A stretch of DNA of 64,000 nucleotides from Sphaerolaimus hirsutus (lineage: Eukaryota > Nematoda > Chromadorea > Monhysterida > Sphaerolaimidae). Shown piece after piece: positions 18,018 through 28,600 of the stretch (position 1 is the stretch's first letter; each line of letters starts with the position of its first letter). Both the position numbers and the translations under genes were made by a program. The DNA lies in the NCBI GenBank assembly GCA_964036195.1, contig OZ038456.1:124001-188000 (forward strand). The letters are read 5' to 3'. Under the pieces are notes generated by a model that was not told the DNA's origin, searched no databases, and saw only the letters and a list, made by a program, of their open reading frames with translations.

Positions 18018-19268
18018 CTGCACAATGGACATCTGCTGCGTGCGCGGCAGACCGACCAGCCTGTCGTAGCGCACCTGCATCGAGTACACGTTAGATAGAT
18101 GTCTCAAGGGTGAGTACAGTGTGAAGAAACGCCCTCCCGAACCCGCTGGACATCTACATCTACTGTTGGTTCTACACTTTCAAAAACGTTTTTGTTAGTG
18201 TTAAAAGTGAGGTAAAATATCATTCAACCTGTCAAAAGTCATTTAAAATATCATTCAAAGTGTCAAAAGTCATGTAAAATGACCCGTATGATTGAAATCT
18301 TCCTTTGAAACTGCCCCCAGGGTGCCCAGCCGAGAACAAGCGTGCCAAAAGCAGCACCCCCCCCCCCCCCACGGACCATTCTAATCACGAAGAACACGTA
18401 GAGACTGAAGAAGACCCAGACGAGGGGGGAGAGGTGCTCGTTGAGCACCATCACCAGCTCGTAGTTGTCGGCGAAGGCGGACATCTGCGGGCCGCGCAGC
18501 ACCAGCAGCACGCTGTTGTTCACCAGGAACGAACCTGCCAGCGAGCTAATGCTTTACAGATACCGTATTTAGGTACTCGAAATACCCCCCCGGGGGGTGA
18601 TTGTTTCAGGGTGAGAATTTTGAGGGGGGGGGGGGGGGTTAAACGAGGGGGTATTTAGAGGAAATACGGTATTTATTTAGGTGAAGAATGATACTCGGCG
18701 TGAATGGTAATAGCTGTAGTCTACTGACGGCACGCACACCTTACCGAATGAAATCTACCGTATTCCATCGGAATAAACGAACAGTCATTATTTTTTTCTC
18801 ATCATAGAACATCACAGCTCACTCTTTTGGATAATTTGGTGCACAATTCTTAATAATTGTGTAATAATAAAAAAAGCCCGGGATAATGCATAATTTTCCA
18901 GTGTGCGTCAACTAGCGCACCTTGTATGAGACAGCAAAAAACGATGAACAATGCGCGGTTGGTGACGAGCGCCAGAGCGACCGCCAGCCACGCTGCGAGA
19001 ACGTCGCCTGCGACAAGTCATTACCGTATTTCTTCCAATAGAAGACGTGTGTCAGCGAGAAGCACGCACCGGCGAGTCTGACGGCGAAGTACTTGCACGA
19101 GTCCCAGCTGGGGCCGAGACTGGTGCCCCACTCGGTGACGTACATGTAGCCGGCCACCATGGCCCAGTAGCACACGTTGAGCACGACGAGCAGCGCGTAG
19201 CCGGCGGTCGCGTGCCGCACGTGGTCCTCGGTGGTCAGCTTGGCGCCGCACGCGCACATGTCGGACAC
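18018..19268 (-). CDS. Multi-pass membrane protein, possibly gustatory-receptor-like (four internal exons)
   Basis: Minus-strand exons in order: 19268-19070, 19007-18921, 18534-18377, 18074-18018. Every border is GT/AG and the phases chain 0-1, 1-1, 1-0, 0-0, giving 133 codons without a stop. Hydrophobic segments: GYALLVVLNVCYWAMVAGYM; DVLAAWLAVALALVTNRALF running into FIVFCCLIQ; and LSPLVWVFFSLYVFFVIRM. The phrase ELVMVLNEHLSPLVW (Asn before a membrane entry) recalls insect gustatory-type receptors, but I do not recognise the family with certainty. Neither the start nor the stop is in reach; the remaining exons were not found. The introns contain a MITE (18561-18671), AAAGTGTC-like repeats and a solitary transposon end. 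Confidence 0.5.
18185..18360. repeat. AAAGTGTC-family remnant in a minus-strand intron
   Basis: Repeats of gtcaaaagtcatgtaaaatg, ending in aaactgcccccagggtg, match one terminus (CTGGGGGCAGT reversed) of the family that forms receptor intron d/e. It lies in the intron between exons 18534-18377 and 18074-18018. Confidence 0.5.
18561..18671. mobile_element. TACCGTAT-family MITE, short copy
   Basis: TACCGTATTTAGGTACTCG at the left and gaggaaatacggta at the right, with G/C-run arms and no core. It lies in the minus-strand membrane-protein gene intron. Confidence 0.7.
19008..19069 (-). other. 62-bp intron carrying a solitary transposon end
   Basis: Positions 19022-19043 read taccgtatttcttccaatag, the terminal repeat of the MITE at 51454-51886. 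Reading it as coding would give FYWKKYG between membrane segments; treating 19008-19069 as an intron (donor GTGCGT, acceptor TCGCAG) keeps the frame and removes it. Confidence 0.5.
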
Positions 19269-19318
19269 CTGCGACGGGACTGCGCGGCAACTGGCGATTG
19301 CCATGCAATTATTATTAT

Positions 19319-19788
19319 TAGTGATGGAATGGCGCCATGGCGCTGGCGCTTTTTAATGGCGCCAAAGGGTGTGTGCCGAACTTGATGATTTTAGGCACGG
19401 CAGTTATTTAACATCTATCTTTGCACTTATTCACACCTCTATGAACGAAATGCGATCGACCTATTAATTTTATTGATATTTTAGGCTTGCCGCATACCTG
19501 TGTCTAGACAAGATAATATTCTTTTGAAGCTAGTAAAGGTTATTAGTAAAAGGTGATTCTGTGCTGTGTGCTGTTTTGCTAGCGGGTGGCCTGAGGCGAG
19601 TCAGTCAAAACGACTTGATTGAATAAATGAGAAAAGCTTTAATTGAAGTGTTTATTGAATAGAAATCAACCTCAACTCATTAGCTGAAATCCTTATACCT
19701 AATTTCACATCCTCACAATAAACAACGTAGGGATTTTATAGGGTGCCGGTGCCACGGCGCCATTTTTCCGGGCGCTTTTCCATCACTA
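19319..19788. mobile_element. TAGTGATGGAA MITE interrupted by a solo LTR
   Basis: Ends tagtgatggaatggcgcc and ggcgcttttccatcacta are inverted. Without the LTR the element is about 100 bp of ggcgcc-rich DNA. It is related at its ends to the element at 59163-60086. Confidence 0.65.
19372..19740. repeat. Solo LTR related to E2
   Basis: Starts TGTGCCGAACTTGATGATTT and ends AGGGATTTTATA, as E2 LTRs do, and is flanked by the 5-bp duplication GGGTG on both sides (19367-19371, 19741-19745). It is diverged from the E2 LTR in the middle. It marks LTR-LTR recombination of an older relative. Confidence 0.85.
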
Positions 19789-19904
19789 CCTAATAAAATA
19801 CACTCACACGCATGGCTCCGGCAATCCACTGTAAAAACACTTTTTTACCTCTCAATTATGATTTATGAGAGGGGGGAACGATGGCAAACCCTCTGCGGAG
19901 GCGG

Positions 19905-20027
19905 AACGATGGCAAACCCGCTGGAAAAAGTGTTCAAATTGTTGTGTTTTTCCTAACTTTCCGAATTTATTTTTTCGAATAACCAATTTTCCAAAAATAG
20001 TTTTCTAATTTCTATTTGCCATCGTTA
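19905..20027. mobile_element. CTAACGATGGCAAA-family short element
   Basis: AACGATGGCAAACCCG to atttgccatcgtt; a second left end lies 29 bp upstream at 19877. It belongs to the family of 12903-14122. No duplication is visible. Confidence 0.6.
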
Positions 20028-20634
20028 ACATGGGTCGTTTGCGACGGATACAAATGCACGTTTTGGCAAAGAAAATGGGCCATTGTGGGTAGAATGGGCT
20101 GTATTTCCACGTGGCGTTATACATTTTTATGTGGCGGGGCTCAAACAGACCTGCGAGTGCAACCGACGTAACGCTGTATGCTGCGGCTGTTCTCGCGCGC
20201 CGATACCGTCTGTAATATTTACGTGCAAACATTCAGGTGGAGTTAAAGCATAAGGCGGCGTTTACACGGATTTGCTGTGACGACAACAAATGCAATTTTT
20301 ATAACTGTTGTTGTGGAATCGACGTGAAATGTATTACATGTGTGATACCTCAATTGATCATGATTGTGCCAGCTTCACTGCCTGGGGCAAACATCAAATT
20401 CCATAATTACCTTAATCACGCACACAAGATCACACTTTTTTCATGTTGTCGGAGGTTTGTCGCCGCATTTGTTCATAGAACAAACCCTCCGACAAAGCTA
20501 CGACAACAAGAAAAATACATTATCTGTTGTGCATTATTGCGTAATCTATAAAAATTAATTATTGTTACACGTAATGGGGTTGATCAAATAATGATCAATT
20601 GAGGCGTCCCATCTATCTACTTATTGTTTTTCAC

Positions 20635-22033
20635 TAGGGTGTCAAATTTCCGTTTCCGTTTTTCCGCCTTTCCGCCGAAAATTTTTTACCTTTCCGTTTT
20701 CCGTTTTCCGTCAGCTGAAAATTTTTTACTTTTCCGTTTCCGTTTTTCCGGCCCATTTTTCCGTTTTCCGGCTGAAAAATTTTTACCTTTCCGTTTCCAT
20801 TTTACCAGGCCATTTTTCCATTTTCTGGCTCGATTTTCAGTTTTCTGGCATTTTTCCATTGTTTTTCCAATCTGTATTTATCTTCAATTGGCTCATCCCA
20901 TTGTGTTGTTTTTGTCTCTTGGAGCAGCATTGACAACTGGGATTTTAGGGTCAGTGAAACAGGTGCTGTGAACCCAATTGGGTCATATGCTGACACCAAT
21001 AATTTATTCAAGTTTCGTCTGGTTGGTGTTGTGATGCTGTCAATTTGCAATTTTGGTGTTGATATTGCCAGCATGTCCGTTTGGTGAAATTATTTCATGC
21101 CCATTACTGCGACAATTTTATTCACCTTTGGACTCCTGTCATTTTCTGTTATTTCATTCATGACTGATCTGGAGTTTGACAGCCATTCCCTCATGTTCAT
21201 AGAACATTGGTTAAATAAAGCCTTGACTTTGTAATATAGTTCTAAAGCTTCAACTTCAATATAGTAATGAATCCCCTTGTTGTCTGTTTTGTTGTCACAG
21301 ATCTCAATTATTCCCTTTTCTAGTTGGTTGTCCAAAACTTTCCGGTATTGTTTGAATAAGTTTGGATCTTTGTTGAATCTTCTTATCAGTGATTTAAGGT
21401 GCACCAAGGCTTCTGCTTTTCCTGTGGGCAGGTCACTGATACTCTCTTTATACGGCCAGTCAATATAGTATCGTTTGTTGTTGTTGTTGAATTTTATGCT
21501 ATTTATTATCATCTCCTCTGCAATGTTGTCATCAATTGCATAGGGGTCATCAGTGATTCCCACTGCTTCTAGACTGTGAAATTGTCATAATGTTTCCTTT
21601 CCTATGGCCACTATGGCTACTTTTTGATGATTTTTTGTTGGTTTGGTTAAGCTTGAACTACAAGTGAAGTTACAGGCATGATCCATAGTTGCAGAATGTA
21701 CAGCTACCACAATCAAAGCCAAACAGGCAAACCTGCATGCAGGTTTTCCTTCTGCAAATTTGTCTATTACAGTGCTAATTTCACTTTATTTTTTTCCGTT
21801 TCCATGAAAATTTTGCTTTCCGTTTTCCGTTTTCCGGCATTTCATTTTTCCGTTTTCCGTTTTCTGGCCAACAAGTTTTTTTTACCTTTCCGTTTTCCGT
21901 TTTCCGCTGAGTGAAATTTTTTTACCTTTTCGTTTTCCGTTTTCCGGCAGAAATTTTTTTTTTCTTTCTGTTTTCCGTAAAGTGAAAAAATTTTACCTTT
22001 CCGTTTTCCGTAAAAAAATTTTTTGACACCCTA
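20635..22033. mobile_element. TAGGGTGTCAA hAT-like element carrying BEL/Pao pol DNA (copy 3, 1.4 kb)
   Basis: TAGGGTGTCAAATTTCCG at the left, TTTTGACACCCTA at the right, exact 8-bp duplications TTTTTCAC (20627-20634, 22034-22041). The TTTCCG arms at 20645-20850 and 21780-22015 flank about 800 bp of rearranged retroelement coding sequence in place of the usual core. Confidence 0.88.
20815..21590 (-). pseudogene. BEL/Pao pol fragment, rearranged
   Basis: On the minus strand, 21563-21110 reads a protease-RT linker and RT N-terminus closely similar to E2 (DDPYAIDD, YYIDWPYKE, QLEKGIIE), then jumps within RT to ALFNQCSMNMREW; 21074-20830 continues with PKLQIDSI and RRNLNKLLVSAYDPIGF. The order is that of an intact element, but the RT catalytic block is missing and no LTRs, gag or integrase are present. 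It is broken by shifts and cannot be functional. Confidence 0.85.
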
Positions 22034-22105
22034 TTTTTCACCCAAAAACATGGTTGACAAAATCACAATTTTTGTCGTCACAAAGAATCCGTGTAAACAC
22101 CGCCT

Positions 22106-22239
22106 TACGACAAATTCAGTCTCGACGAATTACAAATCCAAAAACATGTTAAAATGAGAAATGTATGAAAAATTTAGAAAATTAGAACGGTAGGTAAAAA
22201 AGGTTGACGACAAAATAGAACGGCAGCCTCCAATAGAAC
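22106..22239. repeat. Partial element flanking E2
   Basis: tagaacggcagcctccaata and, beyond E2, agaatggcgcccttccatta with agaagaaatacggta at 31151-31165 match the MITE at 51454-51886. E2 therefore inserted into a member of that family, whose left end is not visible. Confidence 0.55.
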
Positions 22240-22244
22240 AGCAG

Positions 22245-22605
22245 TGTGCCGCATTTGATGATTTATGGCACGGCAGTTAATGATCATCTTATTTGCATTC
22301 CTATTTTGCACCTTTAAACGAACCTTTAAGCGAAATTGTTTTGGTTAAACTTATCTCGCCGCATACCTGTATGTAGACATAATAATGCTCTTATTTGAAT
22401 GCTGTTCTGAAATGTTACATGTAAAGGTGATTCGGCAGTAGCTTTTTGCGAGCGAACGTTTTCAACTCATTCTGTTGAATAGAGAGTTTTTTAACTGCGA
22501 ATAAACGTGGAGAACAAATTTGAATTCGATTTATACCATCATAACAACTTCTGAAATCCCTTTGAAAATAATAATTAAGTCACCAATTCAATTAGGGATT
22601 TTATA
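22245..22605 (+). repeat. E2 5' LTR
   Basis: Starts TGTGCCGCATTTG and ends GGGATTTTATA, so it lacks the usual CA end. The boundary is fixed by the 5-bp duplication and by the primer-binding site. A poly(A) signal AATAAA lies at 22500-22505; no clear TATA box was recognised. Confidence 0.95.
22500..22505 (+). terminator. E2 LTR poly(A) signal candidate
   Basis: AATAAA in gcgaataaacgtgg; the equivalent in the 3' LTR is at 30994-30999. Confidence 0.45.
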
Positions 22606-22623
22606 TGGCGCAGCCGGCATCCT
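22606..22623 (+). other. E2 tRNA primer-binding site
   Basis: TGGCGCAGCCGGCATCC directly follows the 5' LTR. The first 14 bases equal the E1 site, so both families probably use the same tRNA primer. Confidence 0.75.
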
Positions 22624-22736
22624 AGTTTACTAGGTGTCACACAAACGGCTTTTTGCGGAGAGCCGCCCAGCAGCAAATTTTGAAAATTCAAACAAAATCA
22701 CAACAAATTGCTTTAATTCACACAGAATTCACAAAA

Positions 22737-25631
22737 ATGAGTGATTTAACAGCGACTAGGCCGATGCGCGCGTCGCTCAACGCGTACCGCACGCAAGCGA
22801 TCACGCTATTGAAAGAAAATATACCTTATTACAAGGCTGACCCTACGATTTCGGCGCAACAAAATATCACCGTGGCAGAGAGTGCCATAACTGCACTAAT
22901 TCACCTCAACAACAAAGTCACTATAAAATCGGAATGTCTACAAACAGCGGCCGATAAGTATTCTGAACTAGTGCAGCAGATAATTAGAGAAGCAATGCTC
23001 CCTAGTGCGGCTGCCAGCGCAAAAGACTTAGCTTCACAAGAAACAACAAAAATGGAAGAAGTGCTATACAACGAGCAAGGCTTCTATGTGGTCATTGATA
23101 AATTGAGAGAGCGCAGCGCGTACCTACTGGCGCAAATCGAAGTCACAAAACGACAAATTCAGGACTTAAAACATCCAAGTGAGTCCTTGAATGCTTCGGG
23201 CACAAGTTCCTCGGGTAATCAAAACACCCCAACGAGAAAACAAGGATTGCTGAGAATGCCAAAAGTAGATCTCAAAAAATACGATGGCGACCCATTAAAA
23301 TGGGAAACCTGGTGGAATATTTATCTTGACCAAATTCACACAAGAGATGACCTAACTGAAGGGTTGAAAATGACGTATCTGAGCTATGCGTTAACTGGTG
23401 AAGCTGAAAAGCTGCTCGCCGGAAAAAATTCTGATGGGTCTGATAATGACACCACAATAGAACTACTGAAATCAAATTTCGGCGACACAGCTCAAGTCAC
23501 AAATGCGTTGTGGGGGGCGCTAAATAAACTGGAAACACCATCGAGCAGAGGTGACAGTTTAATGGCTTTCCATCGCGACTTATGCGCGACCCTCTCACAA
23601 TTAGATAAAAGAGGTGAAACGGTTGAATCGGGGTCAGTGTTGAATAAAATAAAAAGCTATTTAACAAATAACATTTTAATTGCAGTGTCAGAAGAGGACA
23701 GAAACGCGCGCCGAGGCCAACCAGAAGCATCCATGACAGTGAACAGGTTCGTGAGTGCTTTACAAGCCGTGGCAAAAGCGCGAATGTCAATTCTGACCGA
23801 TAATTCAGAAAAGTCACAAAACCAAACAAATGCAACGAATCAAAGTAAATTCAAAAAGAAGTCACAAGTTTTTCACAACACGGTGGGGTTTTCTGGTTCT
23901 GAAGTAAAAGATGACAATTCACACAGCTCGGCGGCGGCAGCTACTCAGAATGCTGGGTACCGCAGCGCACCGAAGAAAGATGAAAAATCGGTGCCGCCCA
24001 CCTATGGGTGCCTGTTCTGTGAATACACCAATCACTACTCTACGGACTGCAAAAAGTTCCCGGATGTAGCATCTAGAATTCAAAGCCTAAAAAAGAAGAC
24101 AGAAACCTGCCTGCGATGCACTAAATGGGGTCACTTGAAGAAAGATTGTCACACAAACCTTTCATGCTACTACTGCCGGGCGAGAGAAGAACATCACAGC
24201 GCTCTGTGTCCCGTGCAGTTTGGTGGAAAAAAGAACGTCAAAACTCAACAAAACAGCTCAAATTCACAAACTACGACGAAGCGCAGTTCGACGGAGAAGA
24301 CTGGATCGACGACTGCGAACAGCATGCATGTGTATTCAGAGACACAAGAAGACAGCACACTGGCAGCAGCAGCGCCGATCCGGAATTCATCAAGTAAGCC
24401 TAATTTGTACCCAACGGTACGTTTGCAAGTGGCCCGGGCAGCAATTTTAAATAAAGAAAATGGTCTGACGTCTGATTTTCTGGACATTTTCTTTGACTCA
24501 GGGTGCGAATATTCATTCATAAAGGCAGAAATCGCTGAAGATTTAGAATTACCAGTAAAAAGTGAAGTCACATTGAGAATGAATGTATTCGCGACCCCAG
24601 AACCAATAAAAGTAAAAGCTAAAATAGTAGAGGCACATATCCCAATGGGTCACAAAAATAAAGATGACATCAAATTAACTTTGAGAGCAGTGGAAGACTT
24701 AGCAACATACTGCCAACCACCCCCATTATCTGACAACGACAAAAGAACAATTTACAGACACTGGGGCACCAATGCCCAGCGCAAATTTGCCGAAAAATTC
24801 GAGCCAGATAAAACGAAATCACAGTATCAATTGAACAAACCATCGCTGGTGATAGGCCAAGATAATTTTTGGAAGTTTCACATACAACCCTCGGGAGTCA
24901 TTTTGCCCTCAGGGTTACTCGTAGTTGAATCAACCCTGGGGAACATGTTTGCAGGGGCAATTAACAGTGTGGACAATGAAAATGATGACAACATCATCTC
25001 GGCCTCGTCAGCGTGTTCATCAACTGCAGTTGCTGTAGGTAAAGAAACGCTGCGAGAATTTCACAGTTTAGAAGCGGTCGGCATCAAAGACGACCCATAC
25101 GCCGTCGATGATGACGTCGCGGAAGAATTGATAATAAATTCCATTCAATTCAACGTCACAGAAAATCGATACTACGTCGATTGGCCATATAAAGATAATA
25201 TAAAAGATCTACCAACCAACAGGGCTGAGGCCTTTTCTCGATTTAAATCGTTACTTAGAAGATTACAAAAGGATCCCGAGTTGTTCGCCACATATGCCAA
25301 AGTGCTGAAAGATCAGATGGAACAGGGGGTGATTGAGGAAAGCCCCGAAAACGCAAAAAATGAACAAATCCATTATTTGCCACATTCACCAGTTCTCACA
25401 CCGGGTAAATCAACTGCCTGCCGCATTGTTTATGATGGCTCAGCAGGCAAGCCAAGTTTAAATGAATGTCTTTATCGAGGACCAATTACAACCCCTTTGG
25501 CATTGGGTCTCTTGATGCGGTTCCGGGGGGGCAAATTCACATTAATGGCGGACATCGAGAAAGCATTCCTACAAATTGGGTTGCACCCACAAGCACGAAA
25601 CTATGCAACGATCACCGAAACTGCAACCTGA
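22737..25631 (+). CDS. E2 gag-protease-RT N-terminus (broken by deletion)
   Basis: Start ATG at 22737 (acaaaaATGa); the open frame extends further upstream but without another ATG. Seen: an N-terminal gag with DUF1759-like composition (GDPLKWETWW near residue 190), three Cys-rich knuckles beginning at C425 (CLFCEYTNHYSTDC, CLRCTKWGHLKKDC, CYYCRAREEHHSALC), protease D587-S-G-C, and RT motif A with D939 (MADIEKAFLQ). After about residue 950 the frame runs into a non-homologous tail and stops at 25629-25631. Comparison with E1 puts the loss at about 150 codons, including the Y-V-D box. Gag and protease may still be made. Confidence 0.9.
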   Translation: MSDLTATRPMRASLNAYRTQAITLLKENIPYYKADPTISAQQNITVAESAITALIHLNNKVTIKSECLQTAADKYSELVQQIIREAMLPSAAASAKDLASQETTKMEEVLYNEQGFYVVIDKLRERSAYLLAQIEVTKRQIQDLKHPSESLNASGTSSSGNQNTPTRKQGLLRMPKVDLKKYDGDPLKWETWWNIYLDQIHTRDDLTEGLKMTYLSYALTGEAEKLLAGKNSDGSDNDTTIELLKSNFGDTAQVTNALWGALNKLETPSSRGDSLMAFHRDLCATLSQLDKRGETVESGSVLNKIKSYLTNNILIAVSEEDRNARRGQPEASMTVNRFVSALQAVAKARMSILTDNSEKSQNQTNATNQSKFKKKSQVFHNTVGFSGSEVKDDNSHSSAAAATQNAGYRSAPKKDEKSVPPTYGCLFCEYTNHYSTDCKKFPDVASRIQSLKKKTETCLRCTKWGHLKKDCHTNLSCYYCRAREEHHSALCPVQFGGKKNVKTQQNSSNSQTTTKRSSTEKTGSTTANSMHVYSETQEDSTLAAAAPIRNSSSKPNLYPTVRLQVARAAILNKENGLTSDFLDIFFDSGCEYSFIKAEIAEDLELPVKSEVTLRMNVFATPEPIKVKAKIVEAHIPMGHKNKDDIKLTLRAVEDLATYCQPPPLSDNDKRTIYRHWGTNAQRKFAEKFEPDKTKSQYQLNKPSLVIGQDNFWKFHIQPSGVILPSGLLVVESTLGNMFAGAINSVDNENDDNIISASSACSSTAVAVGKETLREFHSLEAVGIKDDPYAVDDDVAEELIINSIQFNVTENRYYVDWPYKDNIKDLPTNRAEAFSRFKSLLRRLQKDPELFATYAKVLKDQMEQGVIEESPENAKNEQIHYLPHSPVLTPGKSTACRIVYDGSAGKPSLNECLYRGPITTPLALGLLMRFRGGKFTLMADIEKAFLQIGLHPQARNYATITETAT

Positions 25632-28600
25632 AAGCATCACAGTGGCAACTAGAAGAAATCTGAACAAACTGTTGGCGTCGGCATTCGACCCAATGGGTTT
25701 CACGGCCCCAGTATCCCTAACCTTGAAGTCACAACTGTCACAATTGTTAAAAGACACCAAAACGACCCAATGGGATGAAGTGATAGAAGATCCGAGAGCA
25801 GAAAAACTAATGCAAGAGTTGAAATTTCACCTGAGCCAGTTACATCGAGTCACAGTACCACGATCACTTCACACATTCGAAATTGACGTTTTTGATGAAA
25901 ATAGAAAATTGGAATTACACGTGTTCTGCGATGCATCCAAAATCGGATACGCCACGTGTGCCTATGTACGACAGGCAGACAGCACGTACAGTGACAATTA
26001 CAGTTCAGCATTCATCACTGCAAGAACCAAACTGGCCCCCTTGCCAGCCAAATCCGGCGCCACCACCCCGATAACAAGGCTAGAATTACTGTCAGTCACG
26101 ATCGGGGCTGAATTAGTCAATTATTTGCAAGAAGAACTGGGAAGATTGGGGGGGTGGAAAATTCAAAGCACATGCATTTGGACAGACAGCACAGTTGTGC
26201 TGGGCTGGTTGAAAACGGGAAAGCCATTGGCCACATTCGTAAATAATCGGGTCAAAAGAATCAATGAATTGAGCAAACAACATGCGTTCCAGGTAGCTAA
26301 GGTAGCTACCGAAGTGAACCCAGCGGATTTAGCATCACGGGGCTGCAGCATTGATGAACTGCTGCAATCGACTTTATGGAAAGCAGGGCCGGAATTTTTG
26401 CGAAACAAAATCACGGAAGACATGCTGGATGTCTCCTGCTATCAACAGGTCACAACCGAAATAGCAAAATCACAAAATACAGTGGCTCGACCCATTTGGG
26501 CGGGGTCACTGACACAAGGACCAGAAACAAGTCACACACAACTAGAAATTGACATCACCAGATTCAGCTCCCTGACAAAACTACTAAACACGATTGTTTG
26601 GGTCAAGCGGGGTTGCAAATTTCTCATAGCAAAAGTGAGAAAAGAGAAAACAGAAAAAATTCACAGTGAAATCACAGAAGCAGAACGAAGCGAAGCATGG
26701 AAAGACGTGCTACGCATTGCTCAGAAGGAGCAATGTGAGAAATTAATTAGTCAAGTAAAAGTAAAGGGACACCCAGAATTGGCATGGGATGAAACTGAAA
26801 AATTACTTGTAAGAACTACAAGGATTTCAAAAAACACAGAAAGACAACCAGTTGTACTGTATTTTCTACCAAAACACGGGCACCTCACACAAATCACAAT
26901 AACGCATTTCCACAGAAAAGCGGGCCATGCAGGGATGTTGCACACAGTTGCTGACATTCGAGAACAATGTTGGCTACAAAATGCAAAGAAAATAGTTTCA
27001 GCGACGATCAAACGCTGTGTGACCTGCCGAAAAGCTGAAGGCGACAACTTCACATTACCGCAATTTCACACGCTACCCCTATCTCGAACACAGGGGCAAA
27101 CAAAGCCATTTCAACACTGTGGAATTGATTACATGGGGCCCTTCTACTATTTGCACAACCAAGTCACACACAAACAACATATTTTGTTAATAACTTGTTT
27201 CACAACGCGAGCGGTCCACTTAGAAAATTGCAACACGGTCAGTACGGCAGACACAGTTATGGCACTCAATAGGTTCATCTGCAGACGCGGCATGCCAGCC
27301 ACTGTATGGTCAGACAACGCTCCGGCCTTCAAAAATTGCACAAAAATGTTGCCAGAAATTAAATGGACTTTTATCACACCGTGCAGCCCCTGGCAGGGGG
27401 GTGTGTATGAAAGAATGGTGGGGCTAGTGAAACGACTACTAAAGAAAGCATGTGGTCGCCGTATTCTGACATGGCATGAATTTTTGACAGTAATTTTGGA
27501 CATCGAATATTCTGTCAATTCAAGACCGCTAACTTATGTGTCAAATTCAGACTTGGCAGCTGCAGTTCTGCGGCCAATTCATTTTCTTTGGGGGACGCCC
27601 CCGCTGCAACAGTCAGCAGGAGGTCACAACAAAACTCACAATGAATTAGACACCGACATCAACTGCATCGATAAAATTGAATTAAGTGCAATTGCGGAGA
27701 AAGACAGGGAGGACATGTTGTTGCTTTGGGACTCAATAAGACAAAATAGGGAGCTGCTTTGGCAAAATTGGCAAAAATACTATATTGATGCCCTAAAAGA
27801 GTCTTCAAGTCAAAAAGTAAAAAACGCGAATAATGGAACTACCCCAGTAGTGGGCCAAGTAGTCCTGGTGCAACAAGAAAAACTGCCCAGGGGAGCCTGG
27901 CAGTTGGGAAGAATTGTCAGCATCAAAAAATCATCTGATAAGAAAATACGCACTGTCCGAGTAAAAACAAATTCACAGCACGAAATTGAGAGATCCCCAG
28001 CACAACTGTGCCCTCTAGAAATTATTCCAGAAGTTACGGCAGAAAATGAAGAACCAACACAAGAAAAGAAACCAAAAGAAGAAACAAATCGCCCGAACAG
28101 AAGAGAAAATAGAGCGAGAACATGCAAGTTTGTTGGGTCATATGCGTTCTGGGCCGCAATAGCGTTAGGAATAATTTTCAATGCTGGAATGGCAAGTGCA
28201 ACGGGAGGATGGAGCACCCAGTATAATAACAATTTCAACCTGTGTCACAAAACAAGAACAGGGCACCCTATCCAAATCCCCACTACAGTCAACTGCAAGT
28301 TCCCAAAAGTAAATCAAGTTCAAAATGCAGGCATTAGACTGTGGGCACTTAAAACAGAACCGCAGAAAACAAAAGTCATAAGGTGCTACGAACAACAACA
28401 TGCTATTGTTACCTACATGAGCTTGGTAGGAGGTAAAGCGATGCTTCCTCCTGAAATACTAATTAACAAAATGGTCACAGTAGCCGAGTGCATGGAAGTC
28501 AACAAAACAAAAATCTGGAATGGAATTCCCTTAACTCAAATAAATTCGGCACTGTGGAGCACCAATCAGTCATTACACATTGAATATTGTTATTTTTGCC

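Larger units (their letters stand above)
20253..22105. mobile_element. AGGCGGYGTTTACACGGATT MITE, host of nested inserts
   Basis: The left end AGGCGGCGTTTACACGGATT pairs with aatccgtgtaaacaccgcct, and both ends abut TA, suggesting a TA duplication (Tc1/mariner or similar). Its interior is interrupted by the TAGGGTGTCAA element at 20635-22033. Confidence 0.7.

Noticed and set aside
19021..19308. Alternative minus-strand frame rich in Arg and Ala at 19021-19308
   Set aside because: It is a GC-rich shadow of the exon; the other frame encodes membrane segments and joins in phase with the following exons.
22653..22736. Upstream TTG start of E2 gag at 22653
   Set aside because: Not an ATG; the first ATG with a good context is at 22737.
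25576..25603. Separate start of the second E2 frame at 25576
   Set aside because: The first codon is TTG and the bases precede the deletion junction; the frame is the shifted continuation of pol, not an independent gene.
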